DNA of 64,000 bases from Anaerolineae bacterium (GTDB lineage: Bacteria; Chloroflexota; Anaerolineae; Anaerolineales; UBA4823). The notes under the pieces are model-generated. The model was not told the origin of the DNA. It worked only from the letters and a program-made list of their open reading frames with translations, and did no database searches. This document shows positions 7,637 to 15,963 of the stretch, one piece after another; the first letter of the stretch is position 1, and each line of letters begins with the position of its first letter. A program made the position numbers and the translations under genes. Where the stretch lies: assembly GCA_003327455.1 (NCBI GenBank), contig QOQU01000004.1:310001-374000 (forward strand), in the 5' to 3' direction.

Positions 7637-10417
7637 ATGACAAAACCGAGTCTTCCGTTCAACCTCAAACTTCTCATTCCGCTGGTGATCCTGGCTGTGT
7701 TTGGCGGACTGATTGTTCAACAAGGTTTTGCCCATCTACCGCCACTCTCCGAAACTCAAGTCTCCCCCCTGCACCCCACCTTCGCTTATTTAGACGCTGA
7801 AGGAAAGAATGTCTTAGAGAGCGGCGCGCCGATTTCCACCATGCAGACCTGTGGACAATGCCACGACACGGCTTTCATTGCCAGCCACAGCTTCCATACC
7901 GACTTAGGTTTGAGCGATCTGACTCAAGCCGGCGATGCTCCCAGCGGACGCCCCTGGGATACCAGCAACGGCCCCTTTGGGAGATGGAATCCCTTGCTCT
8001 ATCGCTATCTTTCGCCGCCTGATGACCAGAAGCTGGATCTTGGCGTAGCGGATTGGGTGCGAACGATTGGTTTACGCCATGTGGGAGGTGGCCCTGCCCA
8101 GCAATCTCGCCAGGGCCTGCCGCTAACCGAAGTCCCTGCGGATAGCCCAGATGCCCGCGTGCTTGCTTCCGATGGGACGGTGCAAAGCTGGGATTGGAAG
8201 GAATCTGGCATCGTAGAGATGAACTGCTTCCTTTGCCACACACCAACCCCCAACCAGACGGCGCGCCGTCAAGCCATCCTCGAAGGGCGCTTCCAGTGGG
8301 CAAACACAGCCACGCTACTCGATAGCGGGGTTGTTATGGCAAGTGGTGACAGGCTGGTCTATAACCCGGATGCCTTTGACTCAAGTGGTCAACTCAAAAA
8401 GGAATATGTCTTTATTCAGGACCCAACCAACGAAAATTGCGCTCAATGTCATGGGGTGGCTTATTCGGGCACCGACCCGCTGGTGCTGAGCGGTTGTTCC
8501 TTAGAGAACTGGCAAACTGCAACCACCGGACAGGTGTTTGCCGGTCAGCGCATCTCCCGTTCGGGGATGAATGTTGCCGATAAGCAAGCCTTAGACCGCC
8601 CCTTCGATATCCATGCCGAACGCGGTTTGAAGTGTACGTCGTGTCACTATTCGATCAACAACCCGACTTATGCTCAACCGGCTTCGCAGGAGCAACTTCC
8701 TCATCTCCAGTTTGACCCGCGCCGCCTGGAAATTGGCGAATATCTCCAGAAACCAGATCACAACTTTGCGCGCGGTCAGAGCGCCCAAAACCTGCTGGCA
8801 CCGCAACTGCGCGGCACCATGCGGCGTTGTGAGTCCTGCCATAACGCTGAGAAAACCCACACCTGGCTGCCTTACGCCCGTCAGCACTTTGCCGAAGTTT
8901 CCTGTGAGACCTGCCACATTCCCAATTTATATGCGCCAGCCGTTTCGGCGGTGGACTGGACGGTTTTGACCACCCAGGGCGAAGGCGCAACCGTCTGCCG
9001 GGGCGCAGAAGGGAATACGGGAACGCTAAACGATCTGGTGACCGGCTTCCAACCCGTCTTGCTTTCCCGCCTGGATGAGAGCGGAAAGCGGCCGCTTGCG
9101 CCGTATAACCTGATTGTAGCCTGGTTCTGGGTGTACGATTCTCCCGATGGAGAGCGACCGGTGCGCCTGCAGGATCTGCAAGCCGCCTGGCTGGATGGCG
9201 ATACCTATCATCCCGAAGTTATGCGCCTGTTCGACAGCAACAAAGATGGTCAACTCGATCCCGACGAACTGCGCCTGGATACACCCAAAAAGCAAGAGTT
9301 GATCGCTGCCCGCCTGAGCGCATTGGGCTTGCAAAACCCACGCATTCAGGGTGAGATTCAACCTTATTCGATCAACCATAATGTGGCGCGAGGTGAGTGG
9401 GCGGTGCGGGATTGCCGTGTCTGCCACAGCGATGCCTCTTACCTGGCTCAGCCGATGAAATTAGCCGACTATGTCCCGATGGAGGTGATGCCGAACTTTG
9501 TCAGGGATGCCAATGTCACCGCCGAAGGTGAACTGGTTCTGCGCGGCGGGGCGTTGTACTATCAGCCGGTTGTGTCCAAGCAGGGTCGCTATGTCTTCGG
9601 TCACAACCGGGTCGCCTGGATCGATTGGTTAGGTGGTCTGTTCTTCCTGGGCGTGCTGGCAGGTGTTGCCGGGCATGGCACAGTGCGCTTCCTGACTGCG
9701 ACAAAGCGGGCACGCCATGAAATCCCGCTCAAACGCGTCTACATCTACGCCGTCTATGAGCGCTTCTGGCACTGGTTGCAGACCTTCACCATCGTAATTT
9801 TGCTCTTCACCGGCCTGATCATCCATCGCCCAGATGTGTTTGGCATCTTCAGCTTTAGCGGAGTGGTGATCGTTCATAACATCATGGCTGCCATCCTCGC
9901 CATCAACGCTTTTCTGTCTTTCTTTTACCATCTGGTGAGCGGGGAAATCCGCCAGTTCATCCCCCGCCCATACGGCTTCTTTGATCAGGCTATCGTGCAG
10001 GCAAAATATTATCTACGCGGGATTTTCAAAGGCGAACCGCATCCCTTTGAAAAGCGACCTGATCGCAAACTGAATCCCTTGCAGCAAGCCACCTATTTTG
10101 CCATTCTGAATATCTTACTGCCCCTGCAAGGTTTGACGGGCATCCTGATGTGGGGCGTGCAACAGTGGCCACAAATCGCCGAGCGATTGGGCGGTTTGCC
10201 TTTCCTGGCACCTTTCCATAGCCTGATCGCCTGGCTATTTGGCGCCTTTATCGTCGGTCATGTTTACCTGACCACCACCGGCCATGAGCCGTTGGCAAGT
10301 ATCAAAGCCATGATGATGGGCTGGGAAGATGTGGAAGATCTTTCTGCCCTGCAAATTGAGGAGGTTGTTTCAGATGAGCACAGTGACTCAGATCAAATCC
10401 AAACCCAGACGGTTTAA
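7637..10417 (+). CDS. Heptaheme c-type cytochrome fused to a cytochrome b561-like membrane domain
   Basis: A protein of about 926 residues with an N-terminal membrane anchor. It has seven CXXCH sites at residues 76, 201, 272, 337, 402, 427 and 597, counted from an ATG at 7625. A canonical EF-hand loop DSNKDGQLDPDE (537-548) is present, then a C-terminal domain (about 660-900) with about five membrane helices and several helix histidines, as in b561/NrfD-like quinol-cytochrome units. It probably passes electrons from the quinone pool through b and c hemes to the octaheme cytochrome encoded upstream. The ATG at 7625 overlaps its own AAGGA sequence; the ATG at 7637, 11 nt downstream of it, is the more likely start. 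Confidence 0.82.
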   Translation: MTKPSLPFNLKLLIPLVILAVFGGLIVQQGFAHLPPLSETQVSPLHPTFAYLDAEGKNVLESGAPISTMQTCGQCHDTAFIASHSFHTDLGLSDLTQAGDAPSGRPWDTSNGPFGRWNPLLYRYLSPPDDQKLDLGVADWVRTIGLRHVGGGPAQQSRQGLPLTEVPADSPDARVLASDGTVQSWDWKESGIVEMNCFLCHTPTPNQTARRQAILEGRFQWANTATLLDSGVVMASGDRLVYNPDAFDSSGQLKKEYVFIQDPTNENCAQCHGVAYSGTDPLVLSGCSLENWQTATTGQVFAGQRISRSGMNVADKQALDRPFDIHAERGLKCTSCHYSINNPTYAQPASQEQLPHLQFDPRRLEIGEYLQKPDHNFARGQSAQNLLAPQLRGTMRRCESCHNAEKTHTWLPYARQHFAEVSCETCHIPNLYAPAVSAVDWTVLTTQGEGATVCRGAEGNTGTLNDLVTGFQPVLLSRLDESGKRPLAPYNLIVAWFWVYDSPDGERPVRLQDLQAAWLDGDTYHPEVMRLFDSNKDGQLDPDELRLDTPKKQELIAARLSALGLQNPRIQGEIQPYSINHNVARGEWAVRDCRVCHSDASYLAQPMKLADYVPMEVMPNFVRDANVTAEGELVLRGGALYYQPVVSKQGRYVFGHNRVAWIDWLGGLFFLGVLAGVAGHGTVRFLTATKRARHEIPLKRVYIYAVYERFWHWLQTFTIVILLFTGLIIHRPDVFGIFSFSGVVIVHNIMAAILAINAFLSFFYHLVSGEIRQFIPRPYGFFDQAIVQAKYYLRGIFKGEPHPFEKRPDRKLNPLQQATYFAILNILLPLQGLTGILMWGVQQWPQIAERLGGLPFLAPFHSLIAWLFGAFIVGHVYLTTTGHEPLASIKAMMMGWEDVEDLSALQIEEVVSDEHSDSDQIQTQTV

Positions 10418-10952
10418 CTGGCGCGCCATTTTCTTCGAGCGTCCGACCAAACCGTATGTGCATCCCTATTTGGGCGGCACCCTTTTGGGCATCGTCCTGT
10501 TCCTAGCCTTTTTCATCACCGGCAACGGGCTGGGCTCTTCCGGGGGTGTCAATCGGATTGTGGTTTTCATTGAAGACCTGGTTGCCCCCGAACATGTCGA
10601 TCGCACGGCTTATCTGCTCAAAATGGCCGGCGGCGGCGTCAATCCGCTGGACGACTGGATCGTCTTTGTCACCGTTGGAGCGGTAATCGGTGGCTTTCTC
10701 TCTGGTTGGTGGCACGGACGCTTAAAAATTGAGACCAACAAAGGCCCCCGAATCACCGTGCGTCAGCGTTGGGCGCTGGCTTTCATCGGTGGGGCAATTA
10801 TGGGGTATGGGGCGCGCCTGGCGCGCGGTTGTACCTCGGGTCAGGCGCTCTCGGGTGGAGCTACCCTGTCAGCCGGTAGCTGGGCATTGATGTTTGCCAT
10901 CTTTGGCGGCGCTTATGCCCTGGCTTACTTCCTGCGCAAAGTCTGGAATTAA
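10374..10952 (+). CDS. YeeE/YedE-family sulfur transporter, first half
   Basis: A 192-residue membrane protein with about four helices. The conserved cysteine motif GCTSGQALSGGATLS is near the C-terminus, as in the YeeE/YedE (TsuA) family whose members import thiosulfate through cysteine relays. The chosen ATG follows GAGGAGG at the correct distance, and the gene begins 44 nt inside the cytochrome gene, which implies translational coupling. The protein resembles the short halves that pair with a second YeeE/YedE protein, here the next gene. Confidence 0.82.
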   Translation: MSTVTQIKSKPRRFNWRAIFFERPTKPYVHPYLGGTLLGIVLFLAFFITGNGLGSSGGVNRIVVFIEDLVAPEHVDRTAYLLKMAGGGVNPLDDWIVFVTVGAVIGGFLSGWWHGRLKIETNKGPRITVRQRWALAFIGGAIMGYGARLARGCTSGQALSGGATLSAGSWALMFAIFGGAYALAYFLRKVWN

Positions 10953-10963
10953 GGAGGTTGAGC

Positions 10964-12202
10964 ATGGCTCCGTTTCCGCTTCCTCTTGAAGGTTTGCTGG
11001 GTAAATTTGGCATGTACGCCATCTACCTGCTAATCGGGCTTGCCTTTGGCGCCGTCCTGGAAATGTCTGGCTTTGCCATCTCCACGCGGCTGGCTGCTCA
11101 ATTCTATTTCAAAGACCTGACCGTGCTCAAAGTCATGTTCACGGCGATTGTGGTTGGCATGGTGCTGATCTTTGGTGCCTCGGCGCTCGGCTGGTTGGAT
11201 TACAACCTGATTTGGGTCAACCCCACTTACCTCTGGCCCGGCATATTAGGCGGTTTCATCATGGGGATTGGCTTCATTATCGGTGGCTTCTGTCCGGGCA
11301 CCTCTTTGGTCTCGATGGCAACCCTGAAGATCGATGGACTGTTCTTCGCCCTCGGCAGCGCCTTTGGCATCTTTCTGTTCGGTGAGACGGTAGGGCTGTA
11401 TGAAGATTTCTTCAACAGCAGCTATTACGGGCGGTTGACTCTGATGGATGTTTTCAACCTGCCGGCTGGTGTGGTGGTCGTATTGGTGGTGCTGATGGCG
11501 TTGTTCATGTTCTGGGGCGGCGAGCAGTTGGAACGCATTTTCGGCAAACGTGACCTCTCCAGAGAGCCACGTCTGCGCGTTGCCGGTGCGGCAGCCCTCT
11601 TTTTAGCTGCGCTGGCGGTGATGCTGATCGGCGAACCCACTCCCGCCGAAAAATGGGCGCGCATTGCGCCGGAGAAAGAAGCCCAACTGGTGAACCGCGA
11701 AGTGCAAATCCATCCCGGTGAACTGCTGGACTCGCTTGCCAACGACCAACTGCGGGTCGTGATGCTGGATGTGCGCCCGCAAGCCGATTACAATCTCTTC
11801 CATTTGCGCGGGGCGCGCAATGTACCCCTCGAACAGGTGCGCTCGATCATCCCCTCTTTGCTCCTGGAACGCACCGATAATCAGGTAATCGTCGTGATGA
11901 GCAACGATGAAGCAGCGGCTACCGAAGCGTGGAAAATTCTGGTGGCAGAAAGCGTGCCCAACGTCTATATTCTGGAAGGCGGCATTAACCACTGGTTAGA
12001 GCTGTTTGCTGCCGAAGACCCCGCCATCCTTCCGACGCCTACCCCTGCGTTAGGGTTGGACTACATCCGCTATCAATTCCCGGCTGCCCTGGGCGATCGC
12101 TATTCAGCCTCCGATCCCTTTGCCCACCATTACGAGTTTGAGTACACGCCGAAGATTAAGCTTCAACTCAAGCGCGGTCCCAGCGGCGGCGGTTGTGGAT
12201 AA
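10964..12202 (+). CDS. YeeE/YedE-family transporter fused to a rhodanese domain lacking the catalytic cysteine
   Basis: A 412-residue protein. Residues about 1-225 form the transporter, with the cysteine motif GGFCPGTSLVSMATLKIDG. A rhodanese-like domain (about 245-350) follows, with the DVRPQADYNLFHLRGARNVP and LEGGINHW motifs. The active-site loop reads VVMSNDEAAATE, with no cysteine where CXXGXRS is expected. The domain may therefore bind rather than transfer sulfur. The protein ends in GPSGGGCG, which keeps one cysteine at the extreme C-terminus. The ATG at 10964 is preferred over a TTG at 10958 because AAGGAGG ends at 10957. Confidence 0.83.
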   Translation: MAPFPLPLEGLLGKFGMYAIYLLIGLAFGAVLEMSGFAISTRLAAQFYFKDLTVLKVMFTAIVVGMVLIFGASALGWLDYNLIWVNPTYLWPGILGGFIMGIGFIIGGFCPGTSLVSMATLKIDGLFFALGSAFGIFLFGETVGLYEDFFNSSYYGRLTLMDVFNLPAGVVVVLVVLMALFMFWGGEQLERIFGKRDLSREPRLRVAGAAALFLAALAVMLIGEPTPAEKWARIAPEKEAQLVNREVQIHPGELLDSLANDQLRVVMLDVRPQADYNLFHLRGARNVPLEQVRSIIPSLLLERTDNQVIVVMSNDEAAATEAWKILVAESVPNVYILEGGINHWLELFAAEDPAILPTPTPALGLDYIRYQFPAALGDRYSASDPFAHHYEFEYTPKIKLQLKRGPSGGGCG

Positions 12203-12209
12203 AAATCCC

Positions 12210-12262
12210 GGCTCCCCTCGTTCCTTGTGAGTCCTGCATAGCCCACAGGGAGCGAGGGGAGC
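12210..12262. repeat. Long imperfect hairpin after the cytochrome operon
   Basis: GGCTCCCCTCG (12210-12220) pairs with CGAGGGGAGCC (12252-12262), and the stem is extended inward by TTCC/GGGA and TTGTG/CACA. It belongs to the same CTCCCCTCG-type palindrome family as the blocks at 32.4 kb and 35.6 kb, and may help stop transcription. Confidence 0.6.
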
Positions 12263-12275
12263 CTGCTCTCCCCGC

Positions 12276-12310
12276 AAACTCCCCTCTTTCATAGCGCAGG
12301 GGAGTTTTTT
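12276..12310 (+). terminator. Intrinsic terminator of the cytochrome/sulfur operon
   Basis: AAACTCCCCT (12276-12285) pairs perfectly with AGGGGAGTTT (12298-12307) across a 12-nt loop, and the stem runs into a six-T tract. It marks the end of the operon that starts with the ArsR-type gene. Confidence 0.85.
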
Positions 12311-12479
12311 ACGGGAGGAGGGAGCGCTGAGCCTGTTGCTCGGGCGTTTCGAGTGGATGAAACAGTACCCAGGGCAGAGGTGGATAAGTTCAACCGTCCC
12401 TTTTGAACCTCCTCAGCGAATCAACCATCAGCTATCTCAAAATGGTTTAAAATCCGACCAACGAAAAAGGACTCGGAAC

Positions 12480-13490
12480 ATGCAAATTGTTCGTCAAAGC
12501 CTGTATTTCGATGCACCCCAACAGGTCTCTATCCGTCAAGAGCCTTTGCCCGCCCTGCCTGCGGATCACGTCCTGGTCAAAGCATTCGCTTCAGCGATCA
12601 GCGCCGGCACGGAGCTTTTGTTCTACCGCGGTCAGGTTCCGCCTGACCTCGCCATCGATGAGAGCATTGAAACCTTGAAAGGCGAGTTCTCCTATCCGCT
12701 CAAATACGGTTATGCGCTGGTTGGACGGGTGCTCCAGGTCGGCGAAGCAGTTTCGCCAACCTGGCTAAACCAGGCGGTCTTCGCCTTCCATCCGCATGAG
12801 AGCCATTTCCACGCCCACCCGGCGGCACTGATTCCCATCCCTGCCGATGTCGCGCTGGAAGATGCGCTCTTCCTGCCCAATATGGAGACAGCCGTCAATC
12901 TGGTGATGGACGGCGCTCCCCGGCTTGGTGAACAGGTAGCGGTCATTGGCCAGGGTGTGGTGGGCTTGTTGACCACTGCTTTACTGGCGTATTTTCCCCT
13001 TTCCAACCTGACCACCTTCGAGCGCTTGCCTTACCGCCGCGAGCTATCCCGTCAACTTGGCGCCCATTGCAGTCTAGAGGCAATACCTCAAGCTCAGGCT
13101 ACGGAAGAAGCAGGTGAATTTGACCTGGTTTTTGAGGTGTCTGGCTCTCCAGGTGCGCTGAACCTTGCCATTGATTTATGCGGCTTTGACAGCCGCATCG
13201 TGATCGGTTCCTGGTACGGTACCAAGCAAGCCACCCTGAATCTGGGAGGGCACTTCCATCGGCGGCGCATTCGCTTGCTCAGCAGTCAGGTGAGCACGAT
13301 TGCACCTCATTTGAGTGGGCGGTGGAACAAGGAGCGGCGCTTTGGGGTCGCCTGGGAGATGATCAAACGGCTGAAACCGGCCCGCCTGATCACCCATCGC
13401 TTCGACCTGTCGCAAGCTGCCGAGGCTTATCAATTGCTGGCAGAGGAACGGGAAGAACCTGTCATCCAGGTGATCTTTCGATACCCTTAG
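12480..13490 (+). CDS. MDR-superfamily zinc-binding dehydrogenase-like protein
   Basis: A 336-residue oxidoreductase of the medium-chain dehydrogenase superfamily. The GroES-like N-terminal half contains AFASAISAGTELLFYRG, where the catalytic zinc cysteine of classical alcohol dehydrogenases (GICGSD) is absent. The Rossmann half starts with VAVIGQGVVGLLTTALL and binds NAD(P). This architecture resembles the bacteriochlorophyllide hydroxyethyl dehydrogenase (BchC)-like branch, although no pigment genes are nearby. ATG 12480 has AAAGGA about 9 nt upstream. It is a single-gene unit; the substrate is unknown. Confidence 0.78.
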   Translation: MQIVRQSLYFDAPQQVSIRQEPLPALPADHVLVKAFASAISAGTELLFYRGQVPPDLAIDESIETLKGEFSYPLKYGYALVGRVLQVGEAVSPTWLNQAVFAFHPHESHFHAHPAALIPIPADVALEDALFLPNMETAVNLVMDGAPRLGEQVAVIGQGVVGLLTTALLAYFPLSNLTTFERLPYRRELSRQLGAHCSLEAIPQAQATEEAGEFDLVFEVSGSPGALNLAIDLCGFDSRIVIGSWYGTKQATLNLGGHFHRRRIRLLSSQVSTIAPHLSGRWNKERRFGVAWEMIKRLKPARLITHRFDLSQAAEAYQLLAEEREEPVIQVIFRYP

Positions 13491-13529
13491 AGGGTTCCCT
13501 AAAGTTTCAACCCCAATAAGCCACCGGTC

Positions 13530-14135
13530 TTATTTTTCTCCCCTCAGATATCGCTCTAAACGCGCTTTTACCTGCGGCCATTCCTCGACGATGATGCTGT
13601 AATAGACCGAGTGGCGGATCGTGCCATCTGGCAGGATGCGATGGTTACGGAAGACGCCTTCCTTGACTGCCCCAAGCCGTTCGATGGCTTGCTGAGAACG
13701 CACGTTGCGCAGATCGGTCTTGAACTGGACGCGGATACAACCCAACTCTTCGAAGGCGTGTCTGAGCAGCAGATACTTGCTTTCGGTGTTGACCGCCGTC
13801 CGCTGATAGGCTTTGCCGTACCATGTCCCCCCAATTTCCAGCCCCCGGTCGGCCGGGCGTATTTCAAGATAGCGTGTTGCCCCAATTGCCCGATTACTGG
13901 CAAGATGAATAACCGCAAAGGGCAAATCGGTGCCTTTCTCTTGCAGGGCAAGCATCGATTCCACCCAGCGACGCAGGTCTTCCGGCGTGCGCACCCAGCC
14001 GTAGAGCATATATCGCCAGATATCGTCGTCCAATCCCACTGCGCATAAATCGGCGACGTGAGCGAGAGACAACGGCTCAAGGCGCACCACATTTCCGATC
14101 AGGGTAACCGGTTTTAACTGCAAGGGCTGGCTCAT
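13530..14135 (-). CDS. GNAT-family N-acetyltransferase, RimJ/RimL-like
   Basis: A 201-residue acetyl-CoA-dependent acetyltransferase. Hallmarks are the N-terminal VRLEPLSLAHVADLCAVG region, the IGATRYLEIRPADRGLEIGGTWYG acetyl-CoA-binding strand region and the ESKYLLLRHAFEELGCIRV helix. These are typical of the branch that acetylates protein N-termini or small amines. ATG at 14135 is chosen because AAAGGA lies upstream; an in-frame TTG would add seven residues. The substrate cannot be told. Confidence 0.85.
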   Translation of the reverse strand: MSQPLQLKPVTLIGNVVRLEPLSLAHVADLCAVGLDDDIWRYMLYGWVRTPEDLRRWVESMLALQEKGTDLPFAVIHLASNRAIGATRYLEIRPADRGLEIGGTWYGKAYQRTAVNTESKYLLLRHAFEELGCIRVQFKTDLRNVRSQQAIERLGAVKEGVFRNHRILPDGTIRHSVYYSIIVEEWPQVKARLERYLRGEK

Positions 14136-14305
14136 GATTCGCTTTCCTTTGAGCAAGGGTTAATTTTATCCGAAAACGAGCGCAGGCAAATCAGTTATCT
14201 TTATCGCTTCATCCAACGCTGTCTGGCAACTTCTGAGTGACCTCTTTCAGGGGAGAAAAACATCCATGGCATCAGCAGGATGATCGTTCATCCGACTCAT
14301 TCCTA

Positions 14306-14334
14306 AGGGTGAGGGAACTTATCTCCCTCACCCT
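14306..14334. repeat. Perfect hairpin AGGGTGAGGGA / TCCCTCACCCT
   Basis: An 11-bp perfect inverted repeat (14306-14316 with 14324-14334) in the 240-nt gap between the acetyltransferase start and the protoglobin end. There is no T run on either side, so it is better seen as a member of the dispersed GGGTGAGGG palindrome family than as a canonical terminator. Nothing else is evident in this gap. Confidence 0.6.
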
Positions 14335-14374
14335 GAAGGCAGAATGTCAGCCTTTGCCTCAATCCTTATCTTTG

Positions 14375-14959
14375 CTAGTGGTCGCCTGCCCGGGCGAAAG
14401 GCGCGCTCCATAGAGCAATTTGGAGGACGACAGATTTGAACCACGCCTGATGCATCTTCTCAACCACCTCAGGGCTATGCCCCTTTTTGGCTAGAAAAGA
14501 CTTGATGGTAGCCGTTATGGGATAGATAAACGCAATCAGATAGCGCAAGGGGATATGCTCAACCGCCTGAACATTGTCAGTCTGGTTTTTCTTGCTTCGA
14601 TGATGCCGTAGCCCGATTTCCTGTTGATAATCCAGCCAGGCCTGGTCGTAAGGACGCAGGCAGGTATCGAGAATCCACTGGCCAAAACGCTTGCGCACTG
14701 CTGCCAGGTAATCGCTTAGAGCCTTTCCTTGTCCATCGCTAAAGTAATAAACCAGATGGTCGTGAGAACCGACAAAGCCATACCAGAGGTCTAGAACCTC
14801 ATCAATCTGATCTCTTAAGACTTCTCCGGCCAGTTGCAGATATTTTTGATCCTCTTCGGTGAACAGAACCGCCTTTTTGAGATTCTCAAACTCTGCCAGA
14901 GAAATAGGAGACTTGGCGAGCTTCTCGCTCCCATACGTGTATCCTGGAATTTCGCTCAT
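14375..14959 (-). CDS. Protoglobin (single-domain globin-like heme protein)
   Basis: A 194-residue cytoplasmic heme protein that binds O2, CO or NO. It begins with SEIPGYTYGSE, the N-terminal motif of archaeal protoglobin, and has the same length as Methanosarcina protoglobin. The proximal histidine probably lies in YQQEIGLRHHRSKKN. The whole protein is one globin domain without a cyclase or chemotaxis output. AAGGAGG precedes the ATG at 14959 by 5 nt. It is the last gene of a MarR-glutaredoxin-protoglobin operon, which points to a role in handling NO or oxygen; this is inferred. Confidence 0.9.
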   Translation of the reverse strand: MSEIPGYTYGSEKLAKSPISLAEFENLKKAVLFTEEDQKYLQLAGEVLRDQIDEVLDLWYGFVGSHDHLVYYFSDGQGKALSDYLAAVRKRFGQWILDTCLRPYDQAWLDYQQEIGLRHHRSKKNQTDNVQAVEHIPLRYLIAFIYPITATIKSFLAKKGHSPEVVEKMHQAWFKSVVLQIALWSAPFARAGDH

Positions 14960-14980
14960 CACAACCTCCTTGCTTTACCG

Positions 14981-15259
14981 CTAAAGATTTGAATTGAGTG
15001 AATAGCCTGCTTGTTTTAGAATCTGGACGAGTTCTCCGTCAGTGGGTTCGGTCAGGATGATTTTCATTTTCCCCTCCCCGATCACCACGGTGGGAGTGCT
15101 CCGATAGCCGCGGTTGATAAAAATCACAAAATGTTCTGCCTGTTTATCATCATCAATGTTAATTTCCGAAAATGGGATCCCATGCTTCAACAGGAAACGG
15201 CGCGTCTGTTCGGTGTCTTCGCAATTGGTAGAACCATAGAGGGTGATCGGAGAGAGCAT
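14981..15259 (-). CDS. Glutaredoxin-like protein with an atypical CEDT active site
   Basis: A 92-residue thioredoxin-fold protein. ITLYGSTNCEDTEQTRRFL places a single cysteine in a CXXT motif where glutaredoxins have CPYC, and RSTPTVVIGEG holds the cis-proline (TP) loop. The GEGKMKII-TEPTDGELVQIL tail fits NrdH/mycoredoxin-like proteins. The monothiol site suggests a glutathionylation-like or sulfur-acceptor role rather than a dithiol reductase. GGAGG lies 8 nt before the ATG. It sits 5 nt after the MarR stop and 21 nt before the protoglobin start. Confidence 0.82.
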   Translation of the reverse strand: MLSPITLYGSTNCEDTEQTRRFLLKHGIPFSEINIDDDKQAEHFVIFINRGYRSTPTVVIGEGKMKIILTEPTDGELVQILKQAGYSLNSNL

Positions 15260-15264
15260 TTTCC

Positions 15265-15888
15265 TCACCTCCTTTCTGCTTGGGGCTGAAAGTCAGGACA
15301 ATCGAAATATGTATCTGCTTCCGCCAGTGGAGCATCAATAAATGTGCAGTGGTGTGGGCGGGCAGGGTCTTCTGGATGGGCATTGCGACGAAAGAACTGG
15401 CAATGCCAGCACATATCGTATAGCTCAATATGTCCATTTTGAGAAAGGTGAAAAACGATTTTTTGGATAACCCGTTGCAAGACTTCTTGCTCATCAACGG
15501 GGAGATTTTCGATGATGTGCTCAATTTGATCCAGTACATCTTCAAGCAGTGAACTGGTGACTTCTCCCTGTGGGGTAAGTCGCAAAGCGATTGTTCTGCG
15601 ATCTCTTTCAAGGGTCTGACGCTCCACCAAACCCTTACGTTCAAGGGCATCCGCCATGGCACTGGTTGTAGCATAGGCAAGGGCGAGACCCTTTGCCACC
15701 CCGCCAATAGTGTGGGCAGTTGAGCGAGTGTGTTTCAAGAAGAGCAAAGCTTGAACTTGAGCAGCCGAAAGATTTGTCTGTTCGGCGCGGCGACGCAGCA
15801 GATGATGAATTGCCTGGGAGATACGATATAGGGCAACCGTAATCTGGCCGCTTTTTGTATGTCGGTGGCGAGGATTCAAAGACTTCAT
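15265..15888 (-). CDS. MarR-family regulator with a cysteine/histidine-rich C-terminal tail
   Basis: A 207-residue winged-helix regulator (HTH about residues 40-115, wing LERDRRTIALRLTPQG). After the dimerisation helices it adds a tail with CWHCQFF, HPEDPARPHHC and FDCPDF. That makes four cysteines plus several histidines able to bind zinc or an iron-sulfur cluster, so the protein could sense redox state or NO. It heads the operon with the glutaredoxin and protoglobin. ATG 15888 fits the promoter (transcription start near 15900) and leaves a very short leader. Confidence 0.83.
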   Translation of the reverse strand: MKSLNPRHRHTKSGQITVALYRISQAIHHLLRRRAEQTNLSAAQVQALLFLKHTRSTAHTIGGVAKGLALAYATTSAMADALERKGLVERQTLERDRRTIALRLTPQGEVTSSLLEDVLDQIEHIIENLPVDEQEVLQRVIQKIVFHLSQNGHIELYDMCWHCQFFRRNAHPEDPARPHHCTFIDAPLAEADTYFDCPDFQPQAERR

Positions 15889-15935
15889 ATTCCTTCGTAG
15901 TACGAAATAATAGCTCGATTTTTCCAATCTGTCAA
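15888..15935 (-). promoter_or_regulatory. Promoter and 25-bp operator palindrome of the MarR operon
   Basis: On the minus strand, TTGACA (15935-15930) and TATTAT (15912-15907) are spaced by 17 nt. The sequence 15888-15912 is an imperfect palindrome with 12-bp arms (TATTCCTTCGTA against TACGAAATAATA, 10 of 12 paired) centred at 15900. It therefore covers the -10 box, transcription start and start codon. It is a classic position for MarR autorepression. Confidence 0.75.
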
Positions 15936-15963
15936 GGTTTCTTAAGATTAACCGGCAAAACTC

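Noticed and set aside
12276-12310. Attachment site or mobile-element end after the cytochrome operon
   Set aside because: The structure is fully explained as an intrinsic terminator, and no integrase, transposase or direct flanking repeat was seen.
13530-14092. Alternative-frame 174-codon protein in the acetyltransferase region
   Set aside because: Same strand but wrong frame; the GNAT frame carries all recognisable motifs and the ribosome site.
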